A stretch of DNA of 6,962 nucleotides, taken from the NCBI GenBank assembly GCA_012719315.1, contig JAAYAP010000033.1, positions 1 through 6,962 on the forward strand. Reading direction: 5' to 3'. Below the pieces are notes generated by a model. The model was not told the origin of the DNA and searched no databases. It saw only the letters and a program-made list of their open reading frames with translations. Source of the DNA: Methanobacteriota archaeon (lineage in GTDB: Archaea; Thermoplasmatota; Thermoplasmata; Methanomassiliicoccales; Methanomethylophilaceae). Positions 4,744 to 6,962 of the stretch are shown piece by piece; within the stretch, counting starts at the first letter, position 1; the number at the start of each line of letters is the position of its first letter. Made by a program: the position numbers and the translations under genes.

Positions 4744-6909
4744 TCAGGACCCGATCCGTTTCAGGGCGATGATCGCCTGACCGGTGGAGATCCCGCCGTC
4801 GCCGTTGGGGACCAGGTCGTGGAAGAGCGGCTTGCAGCCCCGGGCGCCGACCATCTCGGCGAACATGCCGCAGATGGGCCCGTTGTAGGACACGCCGCCG
4901 GTGATGCCGATCTCCTTCAGGCCCTCGGACTCCGCACGTTCGACCGCGGCCTCCACCAGCTCCTCCATGATCCCGTGCACCAGGGAGTAGGCGGCATCCT
5001 CGGATCTGACCCCCTTGCCGATCCCGGTGAACAGGTGCGCCGTGCCGACGACCCCGTTCCGGGTCCGGGTTTCGAAGCCCGGGACCAGCTCGCCCTTGGC
5101 CAGATAGCGCTCGAGGCGCATCGCGGGCTCGCCGTCGTAGGTGCGTTCCCGGCAGATGTCGAGCGAATACGCCAAGGTGTCGAGGATCCTCCCCATGGAC
5201 GAGGTCATCACGCTGCGGTCCATCATCTTCCGGAGGACCGCCGACTCGCGCTCGTTGAACGAATCGTTGTCCGTCCCGTTGATCGTATCCACGGCGAACT
5301 TCAGCCTCCGGAGGTCGTACAGCGCCTTCTCCGAGCCCAGCAACGGGATGTACTCGAGATGCGCCAGCCGCTCGTACCCGTCGAGGTCGGCGTAGAGGAC
5401 CTCCCCGCCCCATGCCTGGCGGTCGTCGCCGTGCCCGGTGCCGTCCAGGGTCAGGAACACGCCCCTGTCGATGTGCTTCTCGGCCATCAGCGAGGCCGCG
5501 TGCGCCCAGTGGTGCTGCACTTCGATGAACTCCGCGTCGTACTCCTCGGCGAGGCGTTTGGCCAGACGGCGGTTGGTGTAGCCCGGGTGCAGGTCGGCGG
5601 CCACGATCCCGGGGGTGCACCCGGTCAGCTCGAGGTTGAGGCGCAGCGCCGATTCGAGGTACTCGACCACGCCCAGGTTCTCCCCGTCGCCGATGTGCTG
5701 GGTGAAATGGATCCGGCCGTCCTTGGCCACGGCGCCGGCCAGGTTCTCCTGGGCGCCCACGGCCACCGCCGAGCCCCGCAGGCCGGTGTCCAGCATCGAG
5801 GGGATGTGCCCTCTGGACCTCCTGATGAAATTACGGTTGCCGTCGAAGATGCGCATGACGCTGTCGTCGGCGCGGTTGACGATCGGCTGGTCGTGCAGCA
5901 GGTACATGTCGGCGCCGAGGCGCAGGGCCTCGTCGTCGCCGGTTACCATCGGCTCCCCCGGGACGTTGGCCGAGGTCATGATCAGCGCATCGGCGCGCAG
6001 GTTGTCGAAGATGAGGTGCTGCACCCCGCTGTAGGGGAGGAAGACACCGATGTTGTCCAGTCCCGGGCTGATGTTCTCGGTGATCCGTGTGTACTTCTTG
6101 TTCACCAGGACGATCGGCGCCTGAGCCGAGCGCAGTTCCCGCCGCTCGTCGTTGGTGACGGTGGCGTACCGTTTCAGCGAATCCAGATCCCGGACCATGA
6201 TGGCGAACGGCTTGTATCTCCGGCCGGACTGCTCCCGCAGCTCCTCGACGCTCTCGGGGATGCAGCAGATGTGCATCCCGCCCCATCCCTTCAGGATCCC
6301 GATCATCCCGATGTCCAGGTTGCCGGCGAACTTCCTGATCGGATCGCCGATGAGCTGGCTGCCGTAGCGGTCGAACAGGGAGTACCTGGGCCCGCATACC
6401 GGGCAGCAGATCGTCTGATGGTGCAGCCGGCGGTCATCGGCGCTCGAGAATTCCTGGCTGCAGTTGGGGCAGGTCGGGAAGCGGTGCATCACCGTCCGCT
6501 CGCGGTCGTACGGCAATCCGTGCAGTAGGGTGAAACGCGGACCGCAGTCCGGGCAGGAGATGAACGGGTAGCTGTTGCGCCGTCCGGCGCCGTGCATCTC
6601 GGCCAGGCACTCGGCGCAGATCGCGGTGTCGGCCGGGACGGAGACGCTGTCGGAGCCGGTCGACGACCCGAGGATCCTGAACCCTTCGCCGCCGACGTCC
6701 CTCTCGATCCGCTCCACGGACTCGATCACGGCCAGCGGCGGCCTGTGCCGTTCGAAACCCTCGAGGAAGCGTTCCCCGTCGTCGACATCGACGACGACGT
6801 CCGAGCCGTCGTTCCAGACGGCGCCCGCCAGGCCGAGCGACACCGCCGTGCGGTACACGGCGGGCCGGAAGCCCACTCCCTGGACTATCCCCTTGAATAT
6901 TATCCTCAT
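4744..6909 (-). CDS. hypF: Carbamoyltransferase HypF, [NiFe] hydrogenase maturation
   Basis: This encodes 721 complete residues, normal for HypF. HypF uses carbamoyl phosphate and ATP to make carbamoyl-adenylate and loads carbamoyl onto the HypE C-terminal cysteine; HypE dehydrates it to the cyanide ligand of the Fe(CN)2CO centre. Domains in order: acylphosphatase (1-80; KGIVQGVGFRP with R15, and N33); two zinc-finger pairs (C98/C101 with C119/C122, C147/C150 with C169/C172; CxxC spacings 17 and 18, the first one short of the common 18); YrdC-like nucleotide-binding domain (about 190-370; KGWGGMHICC, KPFAIMVRD, MTSANVPGEP, RRSRGHIP); Kae1/TobZ-like domain (380-721; VQHHWAHAAS with H466 and H470, LDGTGHGDD, YDGEPAMRLE, ITGGVSYN, PNGDGGISTGQ). 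The ATG at 6907 gives the canonical N-terminus but has no clear Shine-Dalgarno, and no TATA box is visible in the 53 bases upstream, so it may be co-transcribed with a gene beyond the window. It converges on cobT. Confidence 0.97.
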   Translation of the reverse strand: MRIIFKGIVQGVGFRPAVYRTAVSLGLAGAVWNDGSDVVVDVDDGERFLEGFERHRPPLAVIESVERIERDVGGEGFRILGSSTGSDSVSVPADTAICAECLAEMHGAGRRNSYPFISCPDCGPRFTLLHGLPYDRERTVMHRFPTCPNCSQEFSSADDRRLHHQTICCPVCGPRYSLFDRYGSQLIGDPIRKFAGNLDIGMIGILKGWGGMHICCIPESVEELREQSGRRYKPFAIMVRDLDSLKRYATVTNDERRELRSAQAPIVLVNKKYTRITENISPGLDNIGVFLPYSGVQHLIFDNLRADALIMTSANVPGEPMVTGDDEALRLGADMYLLHDQPIVNRADDSVMRIFDGNRNFIRRSRGHIPSMLDTGLRGSAVAVGAQENLAGAVAKDGRIHFTQHIGDGENLGVVEYLESALRLNLELTGCTPGIVAADLHPGYTNRRLAKRLAEEYDAEFIEVQHHWAHAASLMAEKHIDRGVFLTLDGTGHGDDRQAWGGEVLYADLDGYERLAHLEYIPLLGSEKALYDLRRLKFAVDTINGTDNDSFNERESAVLRKMMDRSVMTSSMGRILDTLAYSLDICRERTYDGEPAMRLERYLAKGELVPGFETRTRNGVVGTAHLFTGIGKGVRSEDAAYSLVHGIMEELVEAAVERAESEGLKEIGITGGVSYNGPICGMFAEMVGARGCKPLFHDLVPNGDGGISTGQAIIALKRIGS

Positions 6910-6924
6910 CGCGATTACCGTGGT

Positions 6925-6941
6925 ATGCGCGGACCGCGCAT
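6925..6941. repeat. 17-base palindrome just upstream of hypF
   Basis: ATGCGCGG-A-CCGCGCAT is an 8-bp perfect inverted repeat about a single central base, 16 bases before the hypF ATG on the minus strand. It could be an operator, or a hairpin in an intercistronic spacer that affects hypF translation. Confidence 0.5.
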
Positions 6942-6962
6942 GCCTCAGAGCGCCCCGCAGCC

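Noticed and set aside
4735..6528. 597-codon open frame on the + strand opposite hypF
   Set aside because: Low-complexity composition rich in V, G, R, D and H, with no recognisable domain; it is the complement of hypF codons in GC-rich DNA, where long shadow frames are common.
6945..6962. Possible 3' end of another minus-strand gene upstream of hypF (GGC TGC GGG GCG CTC TGA)
   Set aside because: Only five codons are visible, so the family cannot be identified and the frame cannot be confirmed.

Overview
The window looks like archaeal, GC-rich chromosomal DNA, most likely from a Methanomassiliicoccales-type methanogen (Thermoplasmatota). This is inferred from four things: an archaeal-type CobT; an archaeal ApgM-like alkaline-phosphatase-superfamily protein; a TATA-box promoter placed correctly for an archaeal transcript; and a long surface-protein reading frame broken only by two in-frame TAG codons, while every complete gene here ends in TGA. 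Methanomassiliicoccales read UAG as pyrrolysine. No marker gene in the window proves the taxonomy.

Layout. Positions 2-1951 (+) hold the 3' part of a large surface protein: a BspA-type leucine-rich-repeat region, two in-frame TAG codons at 791 and 953, two InlB-type (Listeria-Bacteroides) repeats and an unrecognised beta-rich C-terminus. A T-run and TATA box (1970-1980) follow. A tight three-gene + strand operon then runs 2025-4461: a 106-aa cysteine-containing protein resembling the DUF6951 family, an ApgM-like metalloenzyme, and archaeal CobT. Both junctions are ATGA stop/start overlaps. Positions 4462-4743 separate two convergent genes and contain no convincing gene, but several inverted repeats, one a DtxR/IdeR-like palindrome beside a TATA-like box. 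The minus-strand hypF gene fills 4744-6909, and the last 53 bases contain a near-perfect 17-base palindrome.

Function. CobT activates the lower-ligand base during cobamide assembly. The ApgM-like protein translated just before it belongs to a phosphoryl-transfer superfamily but lacks the usual Ser-Asp nucleophile motif, so it may be a repurposed phosphatase, for example for alpha-ribazole phosphate (hypothesis only). HypF builds the cyanide ligand of [NiFe] hydrogenases. Corrinoids and [NiFe] hydrogenases are both central to H2-dependent methylotrophic methanogenesis. The most interesting item is the UAG-containing surface protein: either a non-methyltransferase pyrrolysine protein, possibly with a UAG-dependent C-terminal extension, or a gene with two fresh nonsense mutations.
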